Below, in pieces: positions 28,716 to 38,500 of a stretch of DNA of 64,000 bases. The position numbers were made by a program, and so were the translations under genes. The DNA lies in the NCBI RefSeq assembly GCF_028737195.1, contig NZ_JAQZAJ010000002.1, forward strand, positions 434,001-498,000, read 5' to 3'. The DNA is from Pseudovibrio exalbescens. Its GTDB lineage: Bacteria; Pseudomonadota; Alphaproteobacteria; Rhizobiales; Stappiaceae. A model generated the notes under the pieces. That model was not told the origin of the DNA. It was given only the letters and a program-made list of their open reading frames with translations, and ran no database searches. Positions within the stretch are counted from its first letter, which is position 1; each line of letters opens with the position of its first letter.

Positions 28716-29681
28716 TCAAATCTTTCGCAGGGCGACCGAAGTAATCCGGTGTTCTGCACCCTTGGTGATGATCAGATCCGCCCGAGGCCGGGACGGCAGA
28801 ATGTTCTGCCGCAGGTTCTGTAAATTGATGTTCTGCCAGAGGTCCTTTGCGATGGCTTGTGCTTCTTCATCTGTGACCTTTGAGAACTTGTGGAAGTAAG
28901 AGTCTGGGTCCTGAAAGGCTGTTTCCCGCAGGCGCATGAAGCGTTGAAGGTACCAGCGCTGCAGTGCTGCTTCTTCCGCATCAATATAGACCGAGAAGTC
29001 AAAGAAGTCCGAAACGAACGGAACAGCCTTCGCGCCGCGGGAGAGTGCTGTGGTCTGCAGAACATTCAAGCCCTCGACGATCAGGATGTCAGGCTGATCC
29101 ACCGTGATGTACTGGCCGGGCATCACGTCATAGAAAAAGTGCGAGTAGACTGGTGCTTGCACCGATGATTTGCCGGCTTTCAGGTCTGTCAGGAACTTCA
29201 GGAGAGCAGGTCGGTCATAGCTTTCCGGGAACCCCTTGCGCCGCATCAGGCCTTCGCTCTCAAGCACCGCGTTCGGGAACAGGAAACCATCCGTGGTCAG
29301 AAGGTCTACTTTTGGGCTTTGAGGCCAGCGACGCATCAATGCCTGAATAAGACGTGCGGTCGTGGACTTGCCAACGGCAACAGAGCCCGCCACCCCGATG
29401 ATGAACGGTGTTTTGCGGCCGTTGGTGCCAAGAAAACGCTTGGTCGCACGGTGCAGTTTTTGCGTGGCTTCGACGTAATACGCGAGCAGACGGGAAAGCG
29501 GCAGATAAATGGTTTCTACCTGTTCGATCGACACATAGTCATTCAAACTTTGAACATCTTTGATGTCGTCCGCTGTCAACGTCATTGGCGTATCCGCGCG
29601 CAGCTTTGCCCACTCCGACTCGCTAAAGACGGAATAGGGAGAAAGATCCAGCTCGGATACGTTGCTTAAGTCTTGGTTCAT
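28716..29681 (-). CDS. coaA: Pantothenate kinase, type I (CoaA)
   Basis: Phosphorylates pantothenate, the first and controlling step of coenzyme A synthesis. The P-loop [12 protein letters not shown] is at about 96-107, followed by the [12 protein letters not shown] and [11 protein letters not shown] segments of the prokaryotic type I enzyme; total 321 residues. Start ATG at 29681, with a GTG one codon earlier as an alternative. It lies downstream of hisE on the same strand with a 50-base gap; the his-coaA arrangement is shared by many Hyphomicrobiales (recalled). Confidence 0.96.
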   Translation of the reverse strand: MNQDLSNVSELDLSPYSVFSESEWAKLRADTPMTLTADDIKDVQSLNDYVSIEQVETIYLPLSRLLAYYVEATQKLHRATKRFLGTNGRKTPFIIGVAGSVAVGKSTTARLIQALMRRWPQSPKVDLLTTDGFLFPNAVLESEGLMRRKGFPESYDRPALLKFLTDLKAGKSSVQAPVYSHFFYDVMPGQYITVDQPDILIVEGLNVLQTTALSRGAKAVPFVSDFFDFSVYIDAEEAALQRWYLQRFMRLRETAFQDPDSYFHKFSKVTDEEAQAIAKDLWQNINLQNLRQNILPSRPRADLIITKGAEHRITSVALRKI

Positions 29682-29731
29682 CACTGCATTGCCATCAGCT
29701 GATGCAACTGGCCGTTCCGTTTCACAGAGGA

Positions 29732-30055
29732 TCAGTCGCTGGCTCTAGAGGCCTTTTCCTGCAAACCTGTCTGCGCTGTGCGAGACTGCAAAGTAGCCAT
29801 CACGTCAGCGAGCGGCACATCGCTGACCTTTAGAAGGACCAGCAGATGGTACAGCAAATCAGCAGCCTCGCCCGTTAATTCCTGTTTGTCCGGTTTTACC
29901 GCTGCAATGGCAGCTTCAACCGCTTCTTCCCCGACCTTCTGAGCGCATTTTGCAACGCCTTTGCCGATCAACTTCCGGGTGTATGAAAGCTCGTCATCAC
30001 TCGTCGCGCGCTGATCCACAATAGCTTCGAGGTCTTCCAGGGTAAATCTAGTCAT
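29732..30055 (-). CDS. hisE: Phosphoribosyl-ATP diphosphatase
   Basis: Second step of histidine synthesis: removes pyrophosphate from PR-ATP. The 107-residue protein is a single all-alpha MazG-like domain with the metal-binding signature [13 protein letters not shown] and [13 protein letters not shown]. It is a separate protein, not fused to HisI as in enterobacteria. It follows hisF by 36 bases. Confidence 0.95.
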   Translation of the reverse strand: MTRFTLEDLEAIVDQRATSDDELSYTRKLIGKGVAKCAQKVGEEAVEAAIAAVKPDKQELTGEAADLLYHLLVLLKVSDVPLADVMATLQSRTAQTGLQEKASRASD

Positions 30056-30091
30056 AGGGATAGCCTAGTTCGTTCCATTTACTACACTCGA

Positions 30092-30871
30092 TTATGGATC
30101 AAGCCGCATCGGCACGCCGGCTTTGGCCATGTGTGCCTTGGCTTCCTGAATGGAGTAGGTTCCAAAATGGAAGATTGATGCTGCAAGCACTGCCGTGGCA
30201 TGTCCGTCCCTGACGCCTTCAACGAGATGATCAAGAGTGCCTACACCGCCCGAGGCAATCACCGGCACAGTCACCGCGTCAGCAATGGCGCGGGTCAGTG
30301 GGATGTTATAGCCCTCTTTCGTGCCGTCCCGGTCCATAGACGTGACGAGTAACTCACCAGCACCCAGTTCAACAGCCCTTTTGGCAAACGCGATGGCGTC
30401 GATACCTGTCGGGGTTCGGCCTCCGTGCGTGAAAATCTCGAACCGATCTTCTTCACCGTCAGCCGACACCTTCTTGGCATCGATGGAAACCACAATGCAC
30501 TGGCTGCCGAATTTTTCTGCGGCCTCGCGAATAAACTCAGGGTTTTTGACCGCTGCGGTGTTGATGGAAACCTTGTCAGCACCTGCGTTAAGCAGCTTGC
30601 GAATGTCTTCCACGGTGCGCACACCGCCGCCAACGGTCACCGGCATGAAGCACGCTTCTGCGGTGCGCTGTACCACGTCATAGATTGTGTCGCGGTTGTC
30701 ACTGGACGCGGTAATATCCAGAAAGGTCAGCTCATCTGCGCCAGCGGCATCGTAGGCTTTTGCGGCCTCAACCGGATCGCCCGCGTCGATGAGGTCAACA
30801 AAATTGACGCCTTTCACCACACGGCCGTCCTTGACATCCAGACATGGAATGATGCGGGCCTTCAGCGTCAT
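30092..30871 (-). CDS. hisF: Imidazole glycerol phosphate synthase, cyclase subunit
   Basis: TIM-barrel subunit that uses ammonia from HisH to form imidazole glycerol phosphate and AICAR. The two catalytic aspartates are in [14 protein letters not shown] (residue 11) and [14 protein letters not shown] (near 130). Phosphate-binding loops are VGGGVRT and ASGGVGT. The start overlaps the hisA stop by four bases (ATGA), indicating coupling. Length 259 residues. Confidence 0.97.
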   Translation of the reverse strand: MTLKARIIPCLDVKDGRVVKGVNFVDLIDAGDPVEAAKAYDAAGADELTFLDITASSDNRDTIYDVVQRTAEACFMPVTVGGGVRTVEDIRKLLNAGADKVSINTAAVKNPEFIREAAEKFGSQCIVVSIDAKKVSADGEEDRFEIFTHGGRTPTGIDAIAFAKRAVELGAGELLVTSMDRDGTKEGYNIPLTRAIADAVTVPVIASGGVGTLDHLVEGVRDGHATAVLAASIFHFGTYSIQEAKAHMAKAGVPMRLDP

Positions 30872-31611
30872 GCCAGATCCTCCCGGCTCTTTCGGATGAG
30901 ATCGAGGGCTTCTTTCGGATCAAGGCGGCCGTCATAAAGCGCACGACCGGAAATCGCTCCCTCCAGAATATCGCAGTCTGGTTGGATCAGGCGCTCGATG
31001 TCTTCGATGCCTGCCAGGCCACCGGATGCGATCACCGGAATGGAGACGGCGTTGGCCAGTTCCAGTGTAGAAGGAATATTCAGGCCCTTCAGCACTCCGT
31101 CCCGATCAATGTCGGTGTAAATGATTGCCGCAACGCCCGCGTCTTCAAACTGCTTTGCCAATTCAATGACGGTGAGTTCGGAGGTTTCCGCCCAGCCCTC
31201 AACGGCGACCTTGCCGCCCTTCGCGTCAATGCCCACAGCGATCCGATCTGGATACTTCTTGCAGGCTTCACGCACCAGATCAGGGTCGCGCAGCGCGACT
31301 GTCCCAAGGATCACGCGGGCAATGCCCTTGGCTAGCCAGCTATCGATGTGTTTCATGGTGCGGATGCCGCCACCCAGCTGCACAGGATTGGTCGTTGCAG
31401 AAAGAATGGCGTCTACGGCGTCGCCATTGCGGCTTTCGCCAGCGAAAGCGCCATCCAGATCCACCACATGCAGCCATTCAAAGCCCTGATCTTGAAAGGC
31501 TTTCGCTTGAGCGGCGGGGCTGTCGTTAAACACGGTTGCCTGCGCCATGTCACCCAGCTTCAGGCGAACGCATTGACCTTCTTTGAGGTCGATTGCGGGA
31601 AAAATGATCAT
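30868..31611 (-). CDS. hisA: ProFAR isomerase (1-(5-phosphoribosyl)-5-[(5-phosphoribosylamino)methylideneamino]imidazole-4-carboxamide isomerase)
   Basis: Isomerase of the fourth step of histidine synthesis, a half-barrel duplicate related to HisF. The catalytic aspartates are in [14 protein letters not shown] (residue 8) and [13 protein letters not shown] (near 130); phosphate loops are LGGGIRT and ASGGLAG. 247 residues. It lies 42 bases after hisH. Confidence 0.97.
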   Translation of the reverse strand: MIIFPAIDLKEGQCVRLKLGDMAQATVFNDSPAAQAKAFQDQGFEWLHVVDLDGAFAGESRNGDAVDAILSATTNPVQLGGGIRTMKHIDSWLAKGIARVILGTVALRDPDLVREACKKYPDRIAVGIDAKGGKVAVEGWAETSELTVIELAKQFEDAGVAAIIYTDIDRDGVLKGLNIPSTLELANAVSIPVIASGGLAGIEDIERLIQPDCDILEGAISGRALYDGRLDPKEALDLIRKSREDLA

Positions 31612-31653
31612 CGTGCTGTCCTCTGGACCTTGTTGTTGTCTGGCGGCGGCCGT

Positions 31654-32307
31654 TTATGGCGCCCAGCTCAGGAAATTGGAAATCAGCTGCAAGCCCAGCT
31701 TCTGGCTCTTTTCCGGGTGGAACTGTGTCCCGATCATATTGTCGCGGCCAACCATCGCTGTGAAAGTGCCGCCATAATCAAAGCTTGCGATACGATCTTC
31801 CTGACGCGCCACAGCAAAATGGTAGGAGTGCACGAAGTAGGCGTGAAGCCCATCCGGGCCGGTGGCAATGCCATCCAGTACTGGATGACTGCCATCGCGT
31901 ACGTCGATTGTGTTCCAACCCATATGCGGGATCTTCAGGCTGTCCCCCTGAACTTCCATGGCCGAAACATCTCCCTGAATCCAGCCAAGGCCGTCACTGG
32001 TTTCAAACTCCAGACCGCGCTCCGCCAGAAGCTGCATGCCAACGCAAATGCCAAAGAACGGACGGCCTTTACCAACTACAGCTTCTTGCAGTGCTTCTTC
32101 CATGCCGGACACAGCTTGAAGGCCTCGGCGGCAATCAGCAAAGGCACCTACACCCGGGAGAACAATTCGGTCTGCCTTGGCAACTACGTCTGGATCAGAA
32201 GTCACATGAACATGATGGGCGTGCGCATGACCATGGGCTACTCGCTCAAACGCCTTGGCGGCGGAGCGAAGATTACCTGATCCATAGTCGATGATTGCGA
32301 CGCTCAT
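31654..32307 (-). CDS. hisH: Imidazole glycerol phosphate synthase, glutaminase subunit
   Basis: Class I glutamine amidotransferase that feeds ammonia to HisF. The nucleophile is the cysteine of GICVGMQLL (near residue 85), with the histidine-glutamate pair in GTQFHPEKS near the C-terminus. The ATG at 32307 is chosen because AGGAG lies eight bases before it; a TTG one codon earlier is less likely. 217 residues. Confidence 0.96.
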   Translation of the reverse strand: MSVAIIDYGSGNLRSAAKAFERVAHGHAHAHHVHVTSDPDVVAKADRIVLPGVGAFADCRRGLQAVSGMEEALQEAVVGKGRPFFGICVGMQLLAERGLEFETSDGLGWIQGDVSAMEVQGDSLKIPHMGWNTIDVRDGSHPVLDGIATGPDGLHAYFVHSYHFAVARQEDRIASFDYGGTFTAMVGRDNMIGTQFHPEKSQKLGLQLISNFLSWAP

Positions 32308-32348
32308 CAAGCGTACTCCTTCTACAAAAGCTCTTAAATTTTTTTTGG

Positions 32349-32831
32349 TTAGTCGTTCAAGGTCAGGCCAACAACACTATGCTCACTGAACCGGGGTGCA
32401 GTTGCCCCATGCGCAGGCGATGGCGTTGCATTGACCGGTGCGCCAACGTCATTGAGCCAGAAATCAAAGAAACGCACCTCGGCCTCGTCCCGGTTTCGGG
32501 CACTTATGATGCCCAATGTCTGCCAGTTCTTGCGTTCAAGGCTCCAGACCCTCAAGGCGCTGCCCTCTATGGCAAACAAAAGCGCAAAGCCAATGGCAAA
32601 AACTCCGGGTGCTGCGCCCCCGACGGAGTCCGCAGCAATTTGGATGGCGGCTACTGCTACCAGATAACCCAAAAAAGCCAGCCACATGCGGTTGTACAAA
32701 AGCCAGATGATTGGGATCAGAAGAGCGCCCCATGAGAAGCCATCTTTGACAAATGTAATGCGCTGTGCGTCAGCCTCGGTCAGCTTTTCTGCTGTCACCT
32801 CGGGCGGTGCCATAACAACATAGGTCGCCAC
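32349..32831 (-). CDS. DUF2628 membrane protein inside the his cluster
   Basis: A 160-residue protein starting with GTG at 32831 (GGGAG upstream). Its first 25 residues are soluble, then [20 protein letters not shown] and two or three more hydrophobic segments follow (about 30-110), then [28 protein letters not shown]. This matches the DUF2628 family: a short cytoplasmic part, a conserved FSW...W...RMW motif and a C-terminal [12 protein letters not shown] segment. Function is unknown. It sits between hisB and hisH with 24- and 41-base spacers, so it is co-transcribed with histidine genes; a direct role in histidine synthesis is unlikely for a membrane protein, but the position is conserved in relatives as I recall. 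Confidence 0.82.
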   Translation of the reverse strand: MATYVVMAPPEVTAEKLTEADAQRITFVKDGFSWGALLIPIIWLLYNRMWLAFLGYLVAVAAIQIAADSVGGAAPGVFAIGFALLFAIEGSALRVWSLERKNWQTLGIISARNRDEAEVRFFDFWLNDVGAPVNATPSPAHGATAPRFSEHSVVGLTLND

Positions 32832-32855
32832 GTCTCACACTCCCCGCTTTGGCTG

Positions 32856-33449
32856 TCAGCCGCCCAGCTGACCCTTGGTGGTTGGTACGCGCCCGGCCTG
32901 TCGTGGATCAAGCTCCATAGCTGTTCGCATGGTTCGAGCGACAGCTTTAAAACAGGTTTCAGCGATATGATGACTGTTTGTACCGTAGAGCGTAGCGAGA
33001 TGCAAAGTGAAGCCTGCATTCATCGCAAACGCGCGGAAGAATTCTTCAAACAGCTCAGTGTCGTAGCTTCCGATCTTGTCTTTCGGAAACTCCACTTGCC
33101 AGACAAGGAAAGGGCGTCCGGAAACGTCCAGCGCGCAACGAGTCAAAGCTTCGTCCATTGCCAGATGCGTGTCTGCATACCGGGTGATGCCGCTCATGTC
33201 GCCAAGTGCTTGCTTGAAGGCCTGGCCGAGCGCAATGCCCACATCTTCAGTGGTGTGATGATCATCGATATGGGTATCACCCTTGGCGCGAATGGTGATA
33301 TCGACCAAAGAATGTCGGGAGAGCTGCTCCAGCATGTGGTCAAAGAAACCCACGCCGGTGTCGATGTCGTAGGTGCCGGTGCCATCAAGATTCACAGAAA
33401 CGCTCACATCGGTTTCTTTTGTCTTGCGCGTAATGGTCGCCTGGCGCAT
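32856..33449 (-). CDS. hisB: Imidazoleglycerol-phosphate dehydratase (monofunctional)
   Basis: Dehydrates imidazole glycerol phosphate to imidazole acetol phosphate. The manganese-binding repeats are clear: [13 protein letters not shown] near residue 35, [11 protein letters not shown] near 63-73, and [14 protein letters not shown] near 160. 197 residues, without the fused histidinol phosphatase of enterobacteria. It is the first gene of the minus-strand his cluster; the 238 bases between it and pyrF must carry the his promoter. Confidence 0.97.
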   Translation of the reverse strand: MRQATITRKTKETDVSVSVNLDGTGTYDIDTGVGFFDHMLEQLSRHSLVDITIRAKGDTHIDDHHTTEDVGIALGQAFKQALGDMSGITRYADTHLAMDEALTRCALDVSGRPFLVWQVEFPKDKIGSYDTELFEEFFRAFAMNAGFTLHLATLYGTNSHHIAETCFKAVARTMRTAMELDPRQAGRVPTTKGQLGG

Positions 33450-33687
33450 GGCTCATCCTCGTGTTGTAGCTCAGCTTATATGGCAAACTAGTCTGGTTGA
33501 AGGTCAGCAAGAGACGGGCCGTTTTAGCAGGCTGATTGTATTGTGAAAATACCCGAAAATGAAAAAGATCGTTTCGGCTTTCTCAATTGGCGTTTTGGTT
33601 CGCCATGCGCCTGTTGGGCCTAGTATTTTGGCGGTTTAGGTGATACGACCTCAGCCGTTTATCTAGCCTCAAGCTGCGGAGCCCTTC

Positions 33688-34407
33688 ATGTCTTTCAAAC
33701 CTACAACTGCACGGGATCGCCTGATCCTCGCTCTGGACGTCCCGACGGTGGAGGAGGCGCGAGCCATTGTCGACGAAACGAAAGGCGCCGTAGGTACTTA
33801 CAAGATCGGCATGCAGCTTCAGTTCGCCGGCGGTCTGACCTTTGCCGAAGAACTAGCGCGCGAAGGACACTCCATCTTTCTGGATGTAAAGCTGCTCGAC
33901 ATCGACAACACCATCGCAAGTGCGGTGAAGAACGTGGCCAAGATGGGTATGAAGTTCATGACGCTTCATGCCTACCCAAAGACCATGCGCGCGGCGGTGG
34001 ATGCGCTTGCAGAGGTTGGCAACAAGGATCTTTGCCTGCTTGGGGTAACTGTTCTGACCTCTATGGATGAGCGCGATATTGGCGACGCGGGATATGTTGG
34101 CCCCATCGCGGATCTGGTGGAAGCTCGCGCCAAACAAGCCAGCGCAACCGGCATGGGCGGGATTGTGTGTTCACCTGTCGAAGCAGCCGCCATGCGCGCT
34201 GCTGTGGGCGATAGCCTTGCCATCATCACACCGGGGGTGCGTCCTGCTGGAGCCGATGCCGGTGATCAGAAACGGATCATGACGCCTGGTGATGCCGTAA
34301 CGGCGGGCGCGGATTATCTGGTGGTCGGTCGGCCAATCCTGAAAGCGGCAGACCGCCGCGCGGCCGCACAAGCCATCTGCCGCGAAATTGAAGCAGCGTT
34401 GGCGTAA
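33688..34407 (+). CDS. pyrF: Orotidine 5'-phosphate decarboxylase
   Basis: Last step of UMP synthesis. The catalytic lysine-aspartate network is in FLDVKLLDIDNTI (near residues 70-82), with the phosphate-binding end GVRPAGADAGDQKR and the VVGRPI strand near the C-terminus. 239 residues, group I length. It stands alone, divergent from hisB and with its stop codon only three bases from that of the convergent hypothetical gene. Confidence 0.96.
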   Translation: MSFKPTTARDRLILALDVPTVEEARAIVDETKGAVGTYKIGMQLQFAGGLTFAEELAREGHSIFLDVKLLDIDNTIASAVKNVAKMGMKFMTLHAYPKTMRAAVDALAEVGNKDLCLLGVTVLTSMDERDIGDAGYVGPIADLVEARAKQASATGMGGIVCSPVEAAAMRAAVGDSLAIITPGVRPAGADAGDQKRIMTPGDAVTAGADYLVVGRPILKAADRRAAAQAICREIEAALA

Positions 34408-34410
34408 CGC

Positions 34411-34836
34411 TTAGCGAACATAGAGGTAAGTTGAGCATAGGTCTCGCTGAGTTTCACTGGTCTCAGCGGGATCTGGCGGTTTTGGTCCTCGAAAAACGAG
34501 CAGCTCAAGCGTTTCCTGATCTTCGATCTTTCTCAGATTGATCTGAAGATAGCCGGTGTTTACGCCATTTGCGCAGAAGGTTCGTCCGCCTGTGAAGCGC
34601 AGTGAAGCAGCCTCGGTGAACTTGTAGATAGATGAGGTTCGGTCGCCCACCGCGCTGATCGGAAGATGCTCTCGATCACTGAAGATCAGGTGGTTCTCGT
34701 CAATTGCAAGGTTGCCGGTCGTGGACTGTGCTGAATAATTGAGAGGGCGCCATTTTGTTCCGGCAAGTGTGTCTGCGCTGGCAAATGACGTCGTGAGCAG
34801 GGGGACCGCGGCCAGGGCAGCGAGGAAAGGCTTCAA
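34411..34836 (-). CDS. Small secreted protein of unknown function
   Basis: The 141-residue protein starts with TTG at 34836, supported by GAGGTG four bases before it and by the Sec signal it opens (MKPFLAALAAVPLLTTSFAS, cut near ASA-DT). The mature domain starts with LAGTKWRPLNY and contains two cysteines (FCAN and RDLCST) that could form a disulfide, plus repeated strands. The opening resembles META/HslJ-type domains, which also begin with a G-x-x-W motif, but I cannot confirm membership. It is tail-to-tail with pyrF, 149 bases downstream of secB on the same strand, but separated from secB by a terminator. Confidence 0.7.
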   Translation of the reverse strand: MKPFLAALAAVPLLTTSFASADTLAGTKWRPLNYSAQSTTGNLAIDENHLIFSDREHLPISAVGDRTSSIYKFTEAASLRFTGGRTFCANGVNTGYLQINLRKIEDQETLELLVFRGPKPPDPAETSETQRDLCSTYLYVR

Positions 34837-34930
34837 GGGACACCTCTATCGTTCCAATTTGTTTTGAGGTGACCTTAGGGAAGTTTCTTTTAAAAAATGC
34901 TATTTGATTGCCGCAAATTCGAGCAGAAAA

Positions 34931-34962
34931 CAAAAAACCGCGCTGGATGGAGCGCGGTTTTC
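34931..34962 (-). terminator. Rho-independent terminator after secB (minus strand)
   Basis: Read on the minus strand, AAAACCGCGC pairs with GCGCGGTTTT and is followed by TTGTTTTC. Confidence 0.85.
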
Positions 34963-34985
34963 TGCTTCTCGAAAGTGAGAAAGAA

Positions 34986-35468
34986 TTAGTTAGGCTGCTG
35001 GCCTTCCTGCTGCTGGTTCGCCATGCGTGCCAGGTTCTGACGGTACAGAGCGGCAAAGTCGATTGGGTCCAGCATCAGTGGCGGGAAACCGCCGTTGCGG
35101 GTGGTGTCAGCCAGAATGTTGCGTGCAAATGGGAACAGCATGCGTGGGCATTCGATGAGAATGAATGGATGCATGTGTTCTTTAGGAACGTTGGTGATCT
35201 GGAACACGCCAGCGTAGATAAGCTCAACAGCGAACATAACCTGCTCAGCAGTGTTGGCTTTCGCATTCAGGGTCAGAACAACTTCAAACTGGTCGTCAGA
35301 CAGAGGATTTGCACCAACGTTTACGTTGATGTCCAGCTTTGGCTGCTCACCTGGCTGAAGGGACTTGGGAGAATTTGGGTTCTCGAAAGACAAATCCTTA
35401 ATGTACTGGGCAAGAATGTTCATGCCTGGAGCTGGTGCTTGTGCCTGAGCTTCCTGATTATCACTCAT
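34986..35468 (-). CDS. secB: Protein-export chaperone SecB
   Basis: Cytosolic tetrameric chaperone that holds preproteins unfolded and hands them to SecA. The 160-residue protein shows the family core: [17 protein letters not shown] at residues 19-35, [10 protein letters not shown], and the C-terminal [15 protein letters not shown] followed by [12 protein letters not shown] glutamine-rich tail ends it. It is monocistronic, with its own terminator, and divergent from the redox sensor kinase. In some relatives secB neighbours fxsA and a Tim44-like gene (recalled); neither is here. Confidence 0.97.
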   Translation of the reverse strand: MSDNQEAQAQAPAPGMNILAQYIKDLSFENPNSPKSLQPGEQPKLDINVNVGANPLSDDQFEVVLTLNAKANTAEQVMFAVELIYAGVFQITNVPKEHMHPFILIECPRMLFPFARNILADTTRNGGFPPLMLDPIDFAALYRQNLARMANQQQEGQQPN

Positions 35469-35688
35469 AATAGTGTTCCCGGTTCACGGTTAAATTTGGC
35501 ATGTACGGCAAAATTCCCCTCGACCGCACATGTGTCCTTGGGGTGGCTAGCATGACATACCAGAGGATACAAGGCTGTGTGATCAATTATGGACCTAAAC
35601 AACTGAACTCTTTCGCCTAGGCACTAATAGTTATATTGCTTCTTTGGGCATAACAATTCGCAAGATCCGGAACTCTGGAGCCGGCCAG

Positions 35689-37026
35689 ATGGCATTCGCA
35701 ACAACTGATCAATCCCGTAGCTTTGATTTGCAAGTCAAGTTGGACACTCTTGTCCGCTTGCGTTGGCTGGCTATTGCTGGGCAAACAATATCATTGATCG
35801 TTGTGTATTACGGCCTCGGTTTTCCGCTACCTATTGGATACTGCTATGTTCTGATTGCGGTTTCAGCATGGCTTAATGTGATTTTGAAGATTCGCTGGCC
35901 CGCTAGTACGCGCCTTCATGAAAACGGCGCGGCAATCCAATTGGCCTACGACATTCTCCAGCTGGCTGGCCTGCTCTACCTGACGGGCGGCCTTGGCAAC
36001 CCGTTCTGCTTTCTGCTGTTGGCTCCGGTCATGGTGTCAGCCACTGCGCTTTCCTTCAAGAACACCATCATGTTGGCCTCCTTGGCTGGCTTTTTTGCTA
36101 CGGTAATCGGCATCTATCACATGCCGCTGCCTTGGTATGGCGGTCAGGCACTTCAAATGCCGCCAGTTTATACGGTTGGAGTTTGGGTGTCCCTGCTGTG
36201 CAGCATGTTCTTCATGGCGACATATGCTCTTCGGATTGCCAGTGAAGCACGCCAACTGTCCAATGCGTTGGCTGCCTCCGATATGGTGCTTGCGCATCAG
36301 CAGCACCTTTCCGCGCTCGATGGTTTGGCCACCGCGGCGGCCCATGAGCTGGGAACGCCGCTCGGCACCATCTATCTGACCGCGAAAGAACTGGCCACAG
36401 AGTTTGAAGAAGGAGACCCGCTGCGTGAAGATGCGGAGCTGGTCTACGCTCAGGCGCGCCGATGCCGCGAAATTCTGCAGAAACTGACGTCGCTCTCCTC
36501 GGATACGGACCAGCATTTCCAGCGAATGCCGCTCTCTCAGTTGTTGGAGGAGGTTTCTCAGCCCCATCGGGGGCTCGGGGTTCATATCGATGTGCAGTTG
36601 GAAGGTGAGGGACCTGAGCCGGTTGGGCGGCGCGATCCAGGCATCGCCTATGGTCTCGGGAATATCCTAGAGAATGCGGTGGACTTCGCCGGGCGAAATG
36701 TGCAGCTGAAAGCCAGTTGGGACGATGAAAGAGTTGAGATTACCATCAGCGACGACGGTCCAGGCTTTGCGCCCGATGTGATTGCGCGCATGGGTGAGCC
36801 GTATGTGTCGAAGCGGGGGTTGGCGAAGAAAATTCAGCCATTGAGCAAGGAAAAAAAGAGTGCGCCCTCCGGGCAGGCAGGCGGCGGGCTGGGTTTGGGC
36901 TTCTTTATCGCCAAGACTCTTCTGGAGCGAACGGGTGCCCGCCTGAGCTTCGGTAATCGAAAACCCCCAGAAACAGGTGCAATTGTTCGGATTCGTTGGC
37001 CGAAAAATGCGATGGATCAATCATAA
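35689..37026 (+). CDS. regB: Redox-sensing histidine kinase, RegB/PrrB/ActS family
   Basis: Global redox sensor of alphaproteobacteria. From the ATG at 35689 (GGAG eight bases before) it has 445 residues: six membrane helices up to about residue 185, then a dimerisation/phospho-acceptor domain with AAAHELGTPLGTI (His219) and an HATPase domain with N, G1 and G2 boxes (NILENAVDFA, DDGPGFAPDV, GGGLGLGFFIA). The quinone-binding loop GGLGNPF is at 100-106. The cytosolic cysteine in ARRCREIL (Cys259) occupies the place of the redox-active cysteine of Rhodobacter RegB. It normally phosphorylates RegA, encoded 127 bases downstream. In Rhodobacter the senC gene lies in this region; it is absent here. 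Confidence 0.94.
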   Translation: MAFATTDQSRSFDLQVKLDTLVRLRWLAIAGQTISLIVVYYGLGFPLPIGYCYVLIAVSAWLNVILKIRWPASTRLHENGAAIQLAYDILQLAGLLYLTGGLGNPFCFLLLAPVMVSATALSFKNTIMLASLAGFFATVIGIYHMPLPWYGGQALQMPPVYTVGVWVSLLCSMFFMATYALRIASEARQLSNALAASDMVLAHQQHLSALDGLATAAAHELGTPLGTIYLTAKELATEFEEGDPLREDAELVYAQARRCREILQKLTSLSSDTDQHFQRMPLSQLLEEVSQPHRGLGVHIDVQLEGEGPEPVGRRDPGIAYGLGNILENAVDFAGRNVQLKASWDDERVEITISDDGPGFAPDVIARMGEPYVSKRGLAKKIQPLSKEKKSAPSGQAGGGLGLGFFIAKTLLERTGARLSFGNRKPPETGAIVRIRWPKNAMDQS

Positions 37027-37153
37027 CGCACAAAAATGCCTTAGATTAATTCTCAGGTGACTGATGCTGCTAATAAAAATGGAAGATCCCTTCCCAATAT
37101 AGGCCCAGTCATTATAAGAAGGACCTACGCAGAGTAATTTGGACCCATTGGAA

Positions 37154-37699
37154 ATGAACGAACTTGAAAGTGCACCCCTGGGCCGTCTGTTGATTCTGGA
37201 TGACGACAAGGCCTTTCAGCAGCGGTTGGCCCGTGCCATGGAAAAGCGCGGCTTTGAAACAGACACTGCTGATGGGGTGAAGGAAGCCCTCAGCAAGGTT
37301 GCCGCCGAAGCGCCCGACTTCGCAGTTTGCGACATGCGTCTGGAAGATGGCAGTGGTTTGGATGTGGTTGAAGCAATCCGCATGAAGAAGCCGGAGGCGC
37401 GGGTCGTTGTCTTGACCGGCTATGGCAACATTGCAACCGCTGTAACTGCTGTAAAGCTCGGCGCAATGGACTACTTGGCCAAGCCAGCTGATGCAGATGA
37501 CATCTTTTCAGCGCTGATGCGTCGCCCGAATGAAAAAGCCGCTCCGCCTGAAAACCCGATGTCCGCAGATCGCGTTCGTTGGGAACATATTCAGCGCGTT
37601 TATGAGCTGTGCGATCGCAACGTTTCTGAAACGGCCCGCCGTCTCAACATGCACCGCCGTACGCTGCAGCGAATCTTGGCGAAACGCGCGCCACGCTGA
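37154..37699 (+). CDS. regA: Response regulator RegA/PrrA/ActR
   Basis: Partner of RegB. The 181-residue protein has a receiver domain with acidic pair Asp16-18, phospho-acceptor Asp60 (FAVCDMRLEDGSGLD), Thr88 and Lys110, then a proline-containing linker (EKAAPPENPMS) and a Fis-type helix-turn-helix, WEHIQRVYELCDRNVSETAR followed by RLNMHRRTLQRIL. That C-terminal part is almost invariant in the family. ATG at 37154 is preferred; a TTG at 37139 would add five residues. RegA controls respiration, carbon and nitrogen metabolism genes in response to oxygen; the sdh and cytochrome genes in this window are plausible targets (inference). Confidence 0.95.
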   Translation: MNELESAPLGRLLILDDDKAFQQRLARAMEKRGFETDTADGVKEALSKVAAEAPDFAVCDMRLEDGSGLDVVEAIRMKKPEARVVVLTGYGNIATAVTAVKLGAMDYLAKPADADDIFSALMRRPNEKAAPPENPMSADRVRWEHIQRVYELCDRNVSETARRLNMHRRTLQRILAKRAPR

Positions 37700-37741
37700 G
37701 TACAGGCAAATCTTTGGTGATGGAACGCGCAGGCTGAGAGA

Positions 37742-38392
37742 TCAGCCTGCCGATGAACCTTGATCTTTATTTTCCAAGCTGTGCTTGTTGATCAGCGGCA
37801 GCTGAGCCAGCGTGAAGACCATGGTAATTGGCATAAAGCCGAAAACCTTGAAGTCGACCCAGAAATCGGTCGAAAAGTTTCGCCAGACAATCTCATTGAT
37901 AACGGCGAGCACAAAGAAAAACATCCCCCAACGCAGGGTGAGGATTCGCCATCCTTCGTCAGTCAGTTTGAATGCACTGTCGAAGACGTAGCCAAGCAAC
38001 GATTTCCCAAAGAACAACCCGCCAAGCAAAATGCTGCCAAACATGACGTTCACGATGGTGGGCTTCAGTTTGATGAAGAGTTCATTGTGCAGATAAAGTG
38101 TCAGAGCACCAAACACCAGCACCACAACGCCGGAAACAACCGGCATCACCGGAAGAGAGCGCATGAGATAGTAGGAAACGGCCAGAGAGATTGAGATTGC
38201 GATCATGAATGCAGCCGTTGCGAGGAAAATGGGCTCTTCGAGGCTGTTCAAGACTGGGAAAGCCTCCATTAGCTGTTCGCCGCGAGTATTGGAAATGAAG
38301 AACACGGCGAGTGGCCCAAGTTCCAGTGCAAGCTTGAGAAGCGGTGCGACTTCCTTGTGACCTTTTTCATTGGGCGCGTGTTCAAATTCCAT
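37742..38392 (-). CDS. yciB: Inner-membrane septation protein A (YciB/IspZ family)
   Basis: The 216-residue protein has about five or six membrane helices. Family landmarks are [14 protein letters not shown] near residue 25, the [20 protein letters not shown] loop in the middle, and [15 protein letters not shown] near 180. YciB is implicated in septation and envelope integrity. Soluble N- and C-terminal tails are rich in charged residues. It is convergent with regA and stands alone. Confidence 0.92.
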   Translation of the reverse strand: MEFEHAPNEKGHKEVAPLLKLALELGPLAVFFISNTRGEQLMEAFPVLNSLEEPIFLATAAFMIAISISLAVSYYLMRSLPVMPVVSGVVVLVFGALTLYLHNELFIKLKPTIVNVMFGSILLGGLFFGKSLLGYVFDSAFKLTDEGWRILTLRWGMFFFVLAVINEIVWRNFSTDFWVDFKVFGFMPITMVFTLAQLPLINKHSLENKDQGSSAG

Positions 38393-38500
38393 ACTTCACT
38401 CTCTGGTTTTGCGAGCTATGTTGTAGAGCAGATAGGAGTTGCCCCGCCTAAAGGTCAAGCCCCTTCTTGAGTTAGTCAGAATTCTAAGCTTCCTCTGTGA

